64,000 nt of DNA. Origin: Methanobrevibacter sp. TMH8 (lineage in GTDB: Archaea > Methanobacteriota > Methanobacteria > Methanobacteriales > Methanobacteriaceae). The stretch lies in contig NZ_JAHLZE010000038.1 in the NCBI RefSeq assembly GCF_020148105.1, positions 1 through 64,000 of the forward strand, in the 5' to 3' direction. Both the position numbers and the translations under genes were made by a program. This document shows, piece after piece, positions 37,106 to 46,470 of the stretch (positions within the stretch are counted from its first letter, which is position 1; each line of letters opens with the position of its first letter). The notes beneath the pieces were generated by a model that saw only the letters and a list, made by a program, of their open reading frames with translations, searched no databases and was not told the DNA's origin.

Positions 37106-37969
37106 TTAATCATCCTCTTTATCTGAAGTTTCTTCAGGAACTTTTTCAGATGAATCCGTTTCATCTTCAACTTCTTCAATATCTTCAGCTATTTCAGATT
37201 CTTCAATATCTTCAGATTCTTCAGTATCATTAGCTTCAATATCTTCAGCATCTTCAAGTTCTTCGAGCTCTTCAAGTTCTACTTCTTCTTCTACAATTTC
37301 AGAATCATTATCTTCAACTATAGTAATTTCTTCCTCAACTTTTACTGCCTCTTCAGTTTCTTCAACAGCTTCAATTGTTGGAGGGAGAATGTCAACTTTA
37401 TCTGGTAAAACAGCCTCAGGAGGCATTATTCTAACAAAAATTCCTAAAACACCAGGTTTTAGTTGTACAGTTGCAAAACCTTCTTTTACAAACCTTGTTG
37501 ATGGTTCACCACATTTTTTAATGTATCCTTCAACAAATTTTGCAACAGCAGATCTTGAACCTCTAATTTTACCAGAGATAGTTACTTCTACACCTTGAGC
37601 ACCAGCACCCATAATTCTACGAATAGTTGAATAAGCTACTCTTCTAAAGTGCATACCTCTTTGTAACATTGATGCAATTTTATAAGCCATAATTTTTGGA
37701 TTAAGTTCTGGTACATCAACTTCTTTAACTTCAACTTGAGGATTATCAAGATCAAAATCATTTTTAAGTGTTTGAGTAATAGCCCTTACAGTTTTTCCAC
37801 CTCTACCAATAACCATTCCTGGTCTTTCAGCATATACAACTACCATTGTACCGAGAGGAGTAACTTGAACATCCATTCCACCATAACCTGCTCTTTCAAG
37901 CTCGGTTTCTAAATATTCATCAATTTTGGTCCTTTTGAGACCTTCAGTGACAAAATCTTTTTCAATCAT
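37106..37969 (-). CDS. rps3: Small-subunit ribosomal protein uS3 with a long acidic tail
   Basis: At the mRNA entry site. Residues 1-195 are a standard archaeal S3 with the KH-domain loop VIGRGGKTVRAI (53-64), MLQRGMHFRRVAYSTIRRIMGAGAQGVEVTISGKIRGSRS and the C-terminal domain. Residues about 200-287 are an extra acidic tail, roughly half Asp/Glu with Ser, Thr, Ile and Val, encoded by repeated TCTTC-type DNA. The family usually ends soon after residue 200-240, so the tail is long. GGGGAGG precedes the ATG. Confidence 0.96.
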   Translation of the reverse strand: MIEKDFVTEGLKRTKIDEYLETELERAGYGGMDVQVTPLGTMVVVYAERPGMVIGRGGKTVRAITQTLKNDFDLDNPQVEVKEVDVPELNPKIMAYKIASMLQRGMHFRRVAYSTIRRIMGAGAQGVEVTISGKIRGSRSAVAKFVEGYIKKCGEPSTRFVKEGFATVQLKPGVLGIFVRIMPPEAVLPDKVDILPPTIEAVEETEEAVKVEEEITIVEDNDSEIVEEEVELEELEELEDAEDIEANDTEESEDIEESEIAEDIEEVEDETDSSEKVPEETSDKEDD

Positions 37970-37973
37970 TAAT

Positions 37974-38435
37974 TTAAGCCTCCCCTAAAACGATTTGTAT
38001 ATGGGTTGTTGGTGTGTTAAACGGAGTAACTCTTCCAAATGCTCTTGGAATTCCTCCTTTAATAACAAAACCTTTGTGGCTAGAACTGTGAATAATTTTT
38101 AAATTTTCTGTATCTAAACCTTTATATTCAGCATTAGCTTCAGCATTTTCTATAATTTTTAAAATTTCTGAAGCTGCTTTAACTGGATATCTTCCACTAG
38201 GCCAACCTTGTAATCCTTTTCTGTGTCCTACTTTTTTATTATGTCTTTTAAAAGGAACAGCTTTTTTCATTTCGATTACTTCATTTAAGTAATTTTTTGC
38301 TTTTTCAACATTCATTCCTCTAATTGCTCTACATATCTCAACAGAATGCTTTGGAGAAATTTTAAGAGTTTTACCCATAGCACGAGCTGTTTTAGAGGTA
38401 TCTTCATCATTATAAGCATAATTAATATCAGCCAT
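37974..38435 (-). CDS. rpl22: Large-subunit ribosomal protein uL22
   Basis: The 153-residue L22 lining the exit tunnel. It shows [90 protein letters not shown] precedes the ATG. Its stop lies four bases before the rps3 start. Confidence 0.97.
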   Translation of the reverse strand: MADINYAYNDEDTSKTARAMGKTLKISPKHSVEICRAIRGMNVEKAKNYLNEVIEMKKAVPFKRHNKKVGHRKGLQGWPSGRYPVKAASEILKIIENAEANAEYKGLDTENLKIIHSSSHKGFVIKGGIPRAFGRVTPFNTPTTHIQIVLGEA

Positions 38436-38496
38436 ACAATAATCTCCTTATTTTACTCTATATATTATACCCTATTAATCAATCTTCTCCGCAACT

Positions 38497-38907
38497 CTAT
38501 TTAAGAGGCACGAACATAGATGATCTGGTAGCTCCCATACCTGGGTCTCCATGTTGAACTCTTTGTCGGGTTGGTGCAAATTCACCAAAGTAGCAACCAA
38601 TCATTTCTGGTGTAAATTCTACTTCAACAAACTCTTTACCATTATAAATTCCAAAAATAGTACCAACCATTTCAGGTAATACTATCATGTCCCTACAATG
38701 AGTCTTAATAACTAAAGGTTTTCCACCTTTTTGTTCTTGCTTTTTCAACTTTCTAAATTTATCCAGCACAATTTGTTGTCTTGGTAAAAATCCTCTTTTC
38801 AAGGATCTTCTTTGTCTTGCTGGTAAAATTTCCATTAAATCCTCTAAAGACATAGCTTGTAAGTCTTCTAGAGTGTAACCTTGATATTTAAATATTTTTC
38901 TTGCCAA
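38497..38907 (-). CDS. rps19: Small-subunit ribosomal protein uS19
   Basis: The 136-residue archaeal S19 of the 30S head: [39 protein letters not shown], then [48 protein letters not shown] and [17 protein letters not shown]. The start codon is TTG at 38907 with GTGAC nearby. Confidence 0.96.
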   Translation of the reverse strand: MARKIFKYQGYTLEDLQAMSLEDLMEILPARQRRSLKRGFLPRQQIVLDKFRKLKKQEQKGGKPLVIKTHCRDMIVLPEMVGTIFGIYNGKEFVEVEFTPEMIGCYFGEFAPTRQRVQHGDPGMGATRSSMFVPLK

Positions 38908-38925
38908 ACAGTCACAACCTTAAAT

Positions 38926-39651
38926 TTATCTTCTCTTACCTGTTCTTTTAGCTGCAATTGAACCAACTTTTCTTCCTGGAGGCGCATGTCTTGAAATTGT
39001 AGTAGGTCGTCCTGGATGTTGTCTGTTTCCTCCCCCATGAGGGTGATCTACAGCATTCATAGCTACTCCTCTAACAGTCATAGATTTCTTACCTTTAGCT
39101 TTATAGGCATGCCATCTTTTACCTGCTTTAAGGAATGGTTTGTCCTTTCTTCCCCCACCAGCTACAACGCCGATAGTAGCCCTACATGATGGGTTAAATG
39201 ATTTTAACTCTCCTGACGGGAGTTCAATAACTGCTTTATCTGCATCATGTGTAATTAAAGAAGCATAAGTTCCAGAAGATCTTACAAATTTTCCACCATC
39301 TCCTGGTCTATTTTCAATGTCATAAATAGGAGTTCCTTCAGGGATTTCAGCTAAAGGTAATGAATTACCAAAACTAATTGAAGCTGAAACACCACATTCA
39401 ATATCATCATCAATTTGAATGCTTTCAGGAGCTAGTATAAATTTCTTTTCACCATTTTCAAACTTAACTTGAGCAATAGGTGCGGATCTTCCTGGGTCAT
39501 GAACTATATCTATGACTTTACCTTTCAAACTGCCTTCTTTTTCGATTTTATCATAAGTTCTGTATTGAATCTTATCTTTAAAACGATGAGAAGCACTACG
39601 ATAAGCAGGAGTTCCTCTTCCTCTTCTTTGGTGTATTAATCGTTTTCCCAT
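38926..39651 (-). CDS. rpl2: Large-subunit ribosomal protein uL2
   Basis: The 241-residue L2 close to the peptidyl transferase centre. It shows GKRLIHQRRGRGTPAYRSASHRFKDKIQYR, RSSGTYASLITHDADKAVIELPSGELKSFNPSCRATIG, and the conserved VRGVAMNAVDHPHGGGNRQHPGRPTTISRHAPPGRKVG. AAGGAG precedes the ATG. Confidence 0.97.
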   Translation of the reverse strand: MGKRLIHQRRGRGTPAYRSASHRFKDKIQYRTYDKIEKEGSLKGKVIDIVHDPGRSAPIAQVKFENGEKKFILAPESIQIDDDIECGVSASISFGNSLPLAEIPEGTPIYDIENRPGDGGKFVRSSGTYASLITHDADKAVIELPSGELKSFNPSCRATIGVVAGGGRKDKPFLKAGKRWHAYKAKGKKSMTVRGVAMNAVDHPHGGGNRQHPGRPTTISRHAPPGRKVGSIAAKRTGKRR

Positions 39652-39678
39652 TTTTTATTCTCCTTATGTTAAGTTTAA

Positions 39679-39939
39679 TTAGAATACTCCCATTTTAACA
39701 GCTATATCTTCAGCAGCATTCTCTTCTATAAGAGAGATATATGCTAATTTTAATCCATTTGAACTGATGTGAGTATTTACTTTTTTAACTTTTTCATCAA
39801 ATAAATGTTCAAAAGCATTTTTGATAGCTGTTTTATTACTTTCTCTCAAAACAACAAATGTGAGTTCATTTTTTTGATCGATTAAATTCATAGTTTTTTC
39901 AGTAACATGAGGTCTAACAATAACTGAGTACGGATCCAT
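39679..39939 (-). CDS. rpl23: Large-subunit ribosomal protein uL23
   Basis: The 86-residue L23 at the exit tunnel, docking site for SRP: MDPYSVIVRPHVTEKTMNLIDQKNELTFVVLRESNKTAIKNAFEHLFDEKVKKVNTHISSNGLKLAYISL. A frame from the GTG at 39948 is part of the AAGGTGG site. The ATG at 39939 is the start. Confidence 0.96.
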   Translation of the reverse strand: MDPYSVIVRPHVTEKTMNLIDQKNELTFVVLRESNKTAIKNAFEHLFDEKVKKVNTHISSNGLKLAYISLIEENAAEDIAVKMGVF

Positions 39940-40048
39940 ATTATCCACCTTCTTAACTATTCCAATTTTTTAAATTCTAATGAATATCTAGTTTTAAATT
40001 CTACCTTAGAGTTTTTCTACTTTAAAATTTATCTAGAACTTATAGAAT

Positions 40049-40813
40049 TTATTGGAATAATCCTCCTAACTTTTCAATAGCGGATTTAGTAAATACAGTT
40101 AATCTACCAGGATGAGTACCTGGAGCTAATAATTCCGCATTTAAATTTTCAACAGTTACAACATCAACACCAGCATGGTTTCTTGCACCTAAACTAATGC
40201 CTTTATCATCAGCTACAACTATTAGAGGACCTTTAGCTTTTTTGTATTTTCTACCTCTAAGTTTACCTTTACCAGCTCGAATCTTTGTATTTTTCTTTGC
40301 TCTAGTAATATCATCAAAAATTCCTAAATTTTTAAAAATTTCTCTAGTTTCTTTAGTTTTCTTAATTGATTCAAGATCATCATCAACAATTAAAGGTAAT
40401 TGAGGAATATCTTGCACTTTGTGGCCTCTTTCTTCTACAAGATTTGAATTTGAAGTTGCTGCAACAGCAGACCTAATAGCAAATCTTCTTTCTTTAACAT
40501 TTATCTTTTCATGATAAACTTTTTGAGGTCTTGGAGGGTGTGCTCTTCTTCCACCAATAGCTTGTGGAATGAATGCTGCTCTGGAACCATTTTTAACTCT
40601 CGGTACCATAGCTGCACCTCTACCTGAACCCCAGGATTCTGCAGAAGTTCTTTTACCTGCCATAGGGTCAGATCCCCATGGTTGTACTCTAGCTGTTTGT
40701 GAAGATATAACTGCTCTTTTTATGAGATCAGGTCTAAATTCTTCATTAAAAATAGCTGGAAGTTCGATTTCTTCTTTGACTTCTCCTTCCATTGTATAAA
40801 CGTTAACTTTCAT
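40049..40813 (-). CDS. rpl4: Large-subunit ribosomal protein uL4
   Basis: The 254-residue archaeal L4. It shows [96 protein letters not shown] (tunnel loop) and the C-terminal RNA-binding part. AAGGTG precedes the ATG. Confidence 0.97.
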   Translation of the reverse strand: MKVNVYTMEGEVKEEIELPAIFNEEFRPDLIKRAVISSQTARVQPWGSDPMAGKRTSAESWGSGRGAAMVPRVKNGSRAAFIPQAIGGRRAHPPRPQKVYHEKINVKERRFAIRSAVAATSNSNLVEERGHKVQDIPQLPLIVDDDLESIKKTKETREIFKNLGIFDDITRAKKNTKIRAGKGKLRGRKYKKAKGPLIVVADDKGISLGARNHAGVDVVTVENLNAELLAPGTHPGRLTVFTKSAIEKLGGLFQ

Positions 40814-40852
40814 AAATAAACACCTTAATAAACATCTATATAAAAAAAATAA

Positions 40853-41863
40853 TTAAACACCTTGTTTAGACTTTGTGCTTATGTAGTTTATTTGAGGTGC
40901 ATCATTGGACTTACCTTTTGCCCTCATAGCTTTCCTAAGAATAACTAATCTCTTACTTGGACCAGGTAAGGATCCTTTAACTAAAACATAGTCGTTTTTA
41001 ACTAAACCATATTTTATAAATCCTCCTTCTGGATTGACTGCATCTACATCAGTCGCATCTCCAATTTTCAAGATTTTTTTATTGTATTCTGTTCTCTTAT
41101 GATAACCCATTTGTCCTGCTTGAGGAACAGTCCACATAGTTCTTGATGGAGTCCATGGCCCCATTGAACCGATATGTCTCTTTTTACTACTTCTAGCAGC
41201 TTTACCATACTGTATCCTAATACCCCATCTTTTAACAGGTCCTTGGAATCCTTTTCCTTTAGTAGTAGCAATAGAATCAACATACTGACCATCACTAAAT
41301 ATGTCAGTAGCTTTAACTTCATTGCCCAGTAATTCAAGAGCCGCGTTTAATTTCTCTTCTGCAGTTTTTCCTCCGATACCACATTCAAATATTTCCGGCT
41401 TTTTCTTAGGAACAGATGTTGCTTTAGGGTTTGTGTGAACTAAGACTTTAATGTCTTCAGTTTCTTCTAAAGCTTCCTGAATCTTTGCAATAGCTTCAGA
41501 TTGATTGTATTCTTTTGGAAGTGAAATCTTCCTAGAAAGTTCTTTATCTAAATTATCTGCAAGAACTTCAGTAATAACTTTTAATCCATAAGTAGTTTTT
41601 TCATATGCCCGCACTCCCATTACTACAACAGGGGGTACTTCCAATACAGTTACAGGTGTGAATACTTCCATACCACTGGTTGGAGAATTTTTATCATTGT
41701 CCACCATCATGGCATGAGTCATACCAACTTTGTATCCAGCAAGCCCTAATAATTTTGGCTCATCTTCTTGAGGCCAAGATTTAACTCTTGGTGTCTCTTT
41801 AGCAGCTCTTTTTCTAGGACTGAATGCAACTGATCCACTCCTTGGCTGGTGATGTCTAACCAT
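40853..41863 (-). CDS. rpl3: Large-subunit ribosomal protein uL3
   Basis: The 336-residue archaeal L3, first protein in the S10-type operon. It shows RHHQPRSGSVAFSPRKRAAKETPRVKSWP, GLAGYKVGMTHAMMVDN, TTKGKGFQGPVKRWGIR, and SMGPWTPSRTMWTVPQAGQMGYHKRTEYNKKILKIGD. AAAGGAGG precedes the ATG. A 20-bp tandem repeat lies in its upstream region. Confidence 0.97.
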   Translation of the reverse strand: MVRHHQPRSGSVAFSPRKRAAKETPRVKSWPQEDEPKLLGLAGYKVGMTHAMMVDNDKNSPTSGMEVFTPVTVLEVPPVVVMGVRAYEKTTYGLKVITEVLADNLDKELSRKISLPKEYNQSEAIAKIQEALEETEDIKVLVHTNPKATSVPKKKPEIFECGIGGKTAEEKLNAALELLGNEVKATDIFSDGQYVDSIATTKGKGFQGPVKRWGIRIQYGKAARSSKKRHIGSMGPWTPSRTMWTVPQAGQMGYHKRTEYNKKILKIGDATDVDAVNPEGGFIKYGLVKNDYVLVKGSLPGPSKRLVILRKAMRAKGKSNDAPQINYISTKSKQGV

Positions 41864-42106
41864 TTATTTAACCTCCTTTTTTTACATCTTTTTGTATTAA
41901 TCGATATTAATCGACTATATTTTCGAATATATTTCCTTAATTAATTAGAATTGATTTTTTAAATTTTCATTATTAATTAAATCTAGATTTATTTAATAAA
42001 TAGCAATACAACTATATTTTAACATACTTAAAGCATTGAAACATTATACAATTAAGTATATTATATACATACAATACTTTTCATTATATTAAAGAGTATA
42101 CTCATA

Positions 42107-42118
42107 GCAATATTGCTA
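42107..42118. promoter_or_regulatory. Perfect palindrome AGCAATATTGCT in the rpl3 leader
   Basis: A 12-base perfect palindrome about 245 bases upstream of the rpl3 ATG, in otherwise unstructured AT-rich DNA. It might be a regulator binding site for the ribosomal operon. No partner is known; it could be chance. Confidence 0.3.
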
Positions 42119-42190
42119 GATAAATATGAAACTTTAAAACTTTTTAAGGTTTAGCTATGATTAATTAGATATAGAATACACTAAATAAAC

Positions 42191-42268
42191 AGCATATTAT
42201 CTAAATAAATAGCAAACAAGCTAATTTGACAGCAATCAAGCTAACAAATAGCAAATTAAAAGCTTAAT
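42191..42268. repeat. 20-bp tandem repeat, about four copies, upstream of rpl3
   Basis: Units begin AGCA at 42191, 42211 and 42231, and at 42250 after one 19-base step. They share AGCA, then ACAAGCTAA or TATCTAA. The two middle units are most alike (AGCAAACAAGCTAA and AGCAATCAAGCTAA). Confidence 0.6.
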
Positions 42269-42356
42269 TTACAAATTATAGTTCAATACTATAATCAAAT
42301 TTATTAATATGGCTAAATTTCTTGAATATCCCTTGAAAACTTAATTTCAAATGAAA

Positions 42357-43193
42357 TCAGCTAGTTAGTAACATATTAATGATAGACAGAGTGGAAATAA
42401 CTGCCTCTTCGGTTCTGACAGTCTCAGTTCCTTGGGAAGGGACGGTATTAACCTTAATTAGATCCCAGGAAAATCCATCTAATTCCTCTGAAATTGAGGA
42501 ATAAGGACCACCAAAGACAATAGCAAGTTTATCTACAGAGTCTAATTTTTCTTCAAATTCATTAAAAATAGAATTTATTGTATCAGCATATCTTGTTGTT
42601 TCAACAACAAAATCTGGTTTAACTAATTTTAAGCTATTTTTAAGACTTTTATGAGTGGATAATATCTCATATCCCCAATAAACATCATCAGGTTCATCGG
42701 GTGTGACTATTACCTCTTTTGCGACTTTAGTGACTTTAAAACTAAAGATTTTATTGACACTTAGTTGCTCTTTGCAAAAAGCTAGGTTATCTCTACCTTC
42801 CATTCCAATGTCAACAAAAGTACCTTTCTTAGTTCTTTTGACTGTAAAACCCTGTCTAAATTCACCGACTTTTACATCAGAATCAGTTGGATGATGTGGA
42901 GTTCTAAGTGGTGGAAGGATTCCAACATGCTTTAACTCAGATTTGATTGGATACGCTTTTTTTCGAAGATATTGAGGAGTATTCATATATCCCAATACAT
43001 CAGCCATAAAATCAGCATCCGCAGCAAATTTATCATCTTTGTAAGAAAGATCTTTGTATATAACAACTTGATTCACATTAAATACAGCTAACGCACGACC
43101 TATAACTCCAGTTTTATATGTCTTGAGTTTTAAATCGCTTGTTTCACTTAAAAATGAATCTGGAATAAATACAGAAACCTGTTTTTTATGCAT
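42357..43193 (-). CDS. Putative SPOUT RNA methyltransferase (C9orf114/SPOUT1 family)
   Basis: A 278-residue protein of the SPOUT-fold family, with an inserted OB-like domain, that sits upstream of rpl3 in many archaea. It shows VSVFIPDSFLSETSDLKLKTYKTGVIGRALAVFNVNQVVIYKD, YLRKKAYPIKSELKHVGILPPLRTPHHP, and the C-terminal knot region IVFGGPYSSISEELDG...VNTVPSQGTETVRTEEAVISTLSIINML, where GTETVRTEEA is the SAM-binding knot signature. The target is probably rRNA, by gene context and family. There is no ribosome binding site; a TATA box at 43214-43224 predicts a leaderless mRNA. Confidence 0.88.
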   Translation of the reverse strand: MHKKQVSVFIPDSFLSETSDLKLKTYKTGVIGRALAVFNVNQVVIYKDLSYKDDKFAADADFMADVLGYMNTPQYLRKKAYPIKSELKHVGILPPLRTPHHPTDSDVKVGEFRQGFTVKRTKKGTFVDIGMEGRDNLAFCKEQLSVNKIFSFKVTKVAKEVIVTPDEPDDVYWGYEILSTHKSLKNSLKLVKPDFVVETTRYADTINSIFNEFEEKLDSVDKLAIVFGGPYSSISEELDGFSWDLIKVNTVPSQGTETVRTEEAVISTLSIINMLLTS

Positions 43194-43213
43194 TTATAGA
43201 TATTTATCATCAT

Positions 43214-43224
43214 CTATATATAAA
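43214..43224 (-). promoter_or_regulatory. TATA box of a probably leaderless transcript
   Basis: On the minus strand this reads TTTATATATAG, the best match to the archaeal TATA consensus in the window. Its centre is about 26 bases upstream of the ATG at 43193, exactly where transcription would start at the ATG. The lack of a ribosome binding site supports leaderless initiation. Confidence 0.65.
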
Positions 43225-43231
43225 GATTACC

Positions 43232-43242
43232 ATCACAGTGAT
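43232..43242. promoter_or_regulatory. Palindrome ATCACAGTGAT abutting the promoter
   Basis: An 11-base perfect inverted repeat with a central A, right upstream of the BRE/TATA of the SPOUT methyltransferase gene, flanked by GTTACC/GGTAA elements. Its position fits an activator or repressor site. No regulator is identified. Confidence 0.4.
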
Positions 43243-43752
43243 AGTTACCACTAAGTAAATCTATAAGTTAATATTATATCAATTATAATATCTGTAGCTA
43301 ATTTTTCATTAGAATATTATATTTATTTACATTAATTATTTCCATTAAATATTATCACAATACATAAATGTCCTGTGATATTCACTAATAAGAATCAATG
43401 ATTAAATATATTAGTATATATCTATATTTAGTAAAAATAACAATAATACAATAAATAATATCTAATAATAACCTTAATTATAGCTACAAATTTCTAAATT
43501 AAAGGTTATTTTTAATATATTTCAATATATTTAATTGAATATATATTATTAAATTATTGTTAAAAAGGTATTTAAGCTTTACTAATATCTGTTTTATAAA
43601 AAGAGAAAATTATTGTAATAATATATTATTCATAATGAAAAAAATGAAAAATAAAATTTTAACATAATAATTATTCAATAAAAAAAAATGAAAAAGCTAA
43701 AAAAACATTAATATTAAAAAACTAATAAATTTCAAAAATAAAATTAAATAGC
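43243..43752. other. Gap between the two methyltransferase genes
   Basis: AT-rich without an ORF. Positions about 43590-43740, just left of this end and next to the METTL5-like gene stop at 43753, are A-rich on the plus strand and so T-rich on the minus strand. This is a probable terminator for that gene. No RNA gene is seen. Confidence 0.35.
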
Positions 43753-44391
43753 TTATTTAACCACTCTAAAAACAACAACATCTATATCACGAGTTTCCAT
43801 TGTGTGAAACTCGTAAGTATTAAGTAAAGGAAACTTATAATACATTTTATGAGTTATTTCACCACCAAGGCCTCCATAAAACTTTTTAACAAAGTCTTCA
43901 GTTTCAGCCATGTGGAAAGAATAAGTAACATTAGCTGATTTAACAGCTATTTCCATAAATATTCTATCAGCTCCTTTTTTAGATCTTGACTGAGCACCGA
44001 ATGGAGGATTAGTAATAACTGTGTCAAAATTTAAATTTGAATCAATAAAATTTGAATCAATATCATAAATATCTTTAACACAAAAATTAGCATTAGATAT
44101 TTCCATTTCATCCACTGTTTTTTTAGCTATTTTTATAGAATATGGATCAATATCAATTCCAGTAGCTGAATTTGCTCCAAGTAAAAGAGAAGAAATAGCA
44201 AAAACTCCGGTACCGCATCCCAAATCAAGTATATTTTTGTTAGCTATATCTCCAAGAGAATTAGCATTCCAAAGAAGATCAGCAGCTATTGGAGCTGAAG
44301 TGGGATACTGTTCTAAATCAATCTGAGGAGATTCAAACTTAGGAATATCTTCAATAGCTATTTCAAGATGCCTTTTTTTTGTTATATTCAT
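43753..44391 (-). CDS. METTL5-like N6-adenine RNA methyltransferase
   Basis: A 212-residue class I SAM methyltransferase. Motif I is LDLGCGTGVFAISSLLLGANSATGIDIDPYS (residues 55-84). Motif IV TNPPFGAQSRSKKGADRIFM (127-146) is the NPPF signature of adenine-N6 methylation in the METTL5 family, which modifies small-subunit rRNA with partner Trm112. The N-terminal EQYPTSAPIAADLLW also fits. AAAAGGAAACACT precedes the ATG. It heads the long minus-strand block. The exact substrate here is inferred. Confidence 0.88.
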   Translation of the reverse strand: MNITKKRHLEIAIEDIPKFESPQIDLEQYPTSAPIAADLLWNANSLGDIANKNILDLGCGTGVFAISSLLLGANSATGIDIDPYSIKIAKKTVDEMEISNANFCVKDIYDIDSNFIDSNLNFDTVITNPPFGAQSRSKKGADRIFMEIAVKSANVTYSFHMAETEDFVKKFYGGLGGEITHKMYYKFPLLNTYEFHTMETRDIDVVVFRVVK

Positions 44392-44961
44392 AGTGTTTCC
44401 TTTTATTATTTCTAATACATATTATAAACCTAATTATATCAATTATAAAAATATCAATTATATAAATATCAATTTTAATTGTTATATGATAAATATTAAT
44501 TGTTATATGAATTAATTAAATTTATACATAATATACATAAATTATATAATTTACTTTATTTACTTTTCTTAATTTTACTTTTTAATAAAATTCTCTTTAA
44601 AAAATTATTTATAATATATATCACTATTATAATATAGATAATTATAGTAAAATTATAGTAAAAATATAAAAATTATATTATAGACAATGTTAATTAAATC
44701 TCTTTGTAAAATAGTAAAAAATAAAAAATTATATAATCATATATGAGTTTTAATAAAAATGAAATGAAAATGAATGTATATAAATTATATAATGTATGTA
44801 ATGTATTTAATGTATATAAAAAATCTATATGAATTATAAAATAGATATATATGGCTTAATTGAATCTATATGAATATTATTAAAAATAATTATAAAAATA
44901 ATTGAATAATAAACATAATTGAATAAACATTAATATTATAAAAAAATACTAGAGGTCCTAA
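44392..44961. other. Divergent intergenic region between METTL5-like gene and pycA
   Basis: About 570 bases that must hold promoters for both directions. It is AT-rich with repeats such as TATCAATTATA/TATAAATATCAATT near 44435-44475 and AATGTAT near 44790-44815. No ORF, RNA gene or outstanding TATA box can be picked out. Confidence 0.3.
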
Positions 44962-46461
44962 ATGTTTGATAAAATACTGATTGCTAATAGAGGAGAAATA
45001 GCTATAAGAATAATGAGAGCTTGTCGTGAATTAGATGTTAAAAGTGTTGCAATCTATTCTGATGCTGATAAAACTTCCCTTTATACTAATTATGCTGATG
45101 AAAGGTATGCATTAGGTAATCCTTCTCCTTCAAAGAGCTATCTTAATATTGATAAGATAATGGACATAGCTATCGAATCTGGAGCAGAAGCTATTCACCC
45201 AGGATATGGATTTTTAGCTGAAAACTCAGAACTTGGAAGAAGATGTGAAAAAAATGGAATTGCACTTATTGGACCAAGTGGAAAAGTTATTGAATCTATG
45301 GGAGACAAAATTACCTCTAAAAAGCTCATGAAAAAAGCAGGAGTTCCTATAATTGAAGGAACAGATAGTGGAGTAACTGATATTGATGAAGCTATAAAAA
45401 TTGCAGATTCTATTGGTTATCCTGTTATTGTTAAAGCTTCAGCTGGTGGAGGAGGAATAGGAATGCGTACTGTTTATGAAGAAGATGAATTAGTACGAGC
45501 TATTGAATCCACACAATCTGTAGCTTCTACAAACTTTGGAGATTCAACAGTATTTATAGAAAAATACATTGAAAAACCAAGACATATTGAATTTCAGATT
45601 TTAGCTGATGATCATGGAAATACTATTCATGTAGCTGATCGAGAATGTTCTATTCAGCGTCGACACCAAAAATTAATTGAAGAAGCTCCTTCACCAATTA
45701 TGACTGAAGAATTAAGAAAACAGATGGGTGAAAGTGCAATTAAAGCTGCGGAATATATTGACTACAGTAGTGCGGGAACAGTCGAATTCTTGTATAGTGG
45801 AGGAGAATATTATTTCTTAGAAATGAATACTCGTATTCAAGTAGAACATCCTATTACCGAAATTATAACCAATATAGATCTTGTTAAGGAACAGATAAAA
45901 ATAGCTTCTGGTGAAGAACTTAGCTACTCACAAAAAGATGTGAAAGTAAATGGACATGCTATTGAATGTAGGATAAATGCAGAAAATCCTTTAGCTGATT
46001 TTGCACCAAATCCTGGTAAAATTACTGGATATCGATCTCCTGGAGGTCCTGGAGTTAGGCTTGATAGTGGTGTTTATATGAATTATACAATTCCAACATT
46101 TTACGATTCTATGATTTCTAAATTAATTGCTTGGGGAAGAAATAGGAATGAAGCTATAAATAGAATGAGAAGAGCATTGAGTGAATATATTATTATTGGA
46201 GTTAATACTACAATTCCATTCCATAAAGCTCTAATGAAAAATGAAAATTTCTTAAAAGGAGAACTTCATACTCATTTTGTTGATGATTATAGAAAAAGAA
46301 TCGATGATGAAATGAGAATAATCAGAGAAGAAGACCTTGAAAGAATCAATCGTATGAGATCAACTTTCATGCCTGGTAAAAAAGTAGCTGCTATTTCAGC
46401 AGCTGTAGGTTCTTATCTTAATACAGCTAAAAAGCAAAAAATGAAAAAATCTAATAAATAG
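44962..46461 (+). CDS. pycA: Pyruvate carboxylase subunit A (biotin carboxylase)
   Basis: ATP-dependent carboxylation of biotin for oxaloacetate synthesis, feeding the incomplete TCA pathway used in methanogen biosynthesis. The 499-residue protein shows [35 protein letters not shown], the ATP-grasp loop [35 protein letters not shown] and [14 protein letters not shown] (catalytic Glu/Arg). Its short C-terminal extension lacks a biotin-carrier domain, as expected for the two-subunit archaeal enzyme. The PycB subunit is not in this window. GAGGT precedes the ATG. It is followed by birA nine bases on. Acetyl-CoA carboxylase is the alternative name for similar proteins. Confidence 0.93.
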   Translation: MFDKILIANRGEIAIRIMRACRELDVKSVAIYSDADKTSLYTNYADERYALGNPSPSKSYLNIDKIMDIAIESGAEAIHPGYGFLAENSELGRRCEKNGIALIGPSGKVIESMGDKITSKKLMKKAGVPIIEGTDSGVTDIDEAIKIADSIGYPVIVKASAGGGGIGMRTVYEEDELVRAIESTQSVASTNFGDSTVFIEKYIEKPRHIEFQILADDHGNTIHVADRECSIQRRHQKLIEEAPSPIMTEELRKQMGESAIKAAEYIDYSSAGTVEFLYSGGEYYFLEMNTRIQVEHPITEIITNIDLVKEQIKIASGEELSYSQKDVKVNGHAIECRINAENPLADFAPNPGKITGYRSPGGPGVRLDSGVYMNYTIPTFYDSMISKLIAWGRNRNEAINRMRRALSEYIIIGVNTTIPFHKALMKNENFLKGELHTHFVDDYRKRIDDEMRIIREEDLERINRMRSTFMPGKKVAAISAAVGSYLNTAKKQKMKKSNK

Positions 46462-46470
46462 AAAATAAAT

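Larger units (their letters stand above)
41864..42356. other. Leader region upstream of rpl3
   Basis: Nearly 500 bases between the RNA methyltransferase stop and rpl3. It contains the 20-bp repeat at 42191-42268, AGCAATATTGCT (a perfect 12-base palindrome at 42107-42118), and AT-rich DNA. A promoter for the ribosomal operon is expected, but I cannot single out a TATA box. The palindrome could be an operator or an mRNA hairpin. Confidence 0.4.
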
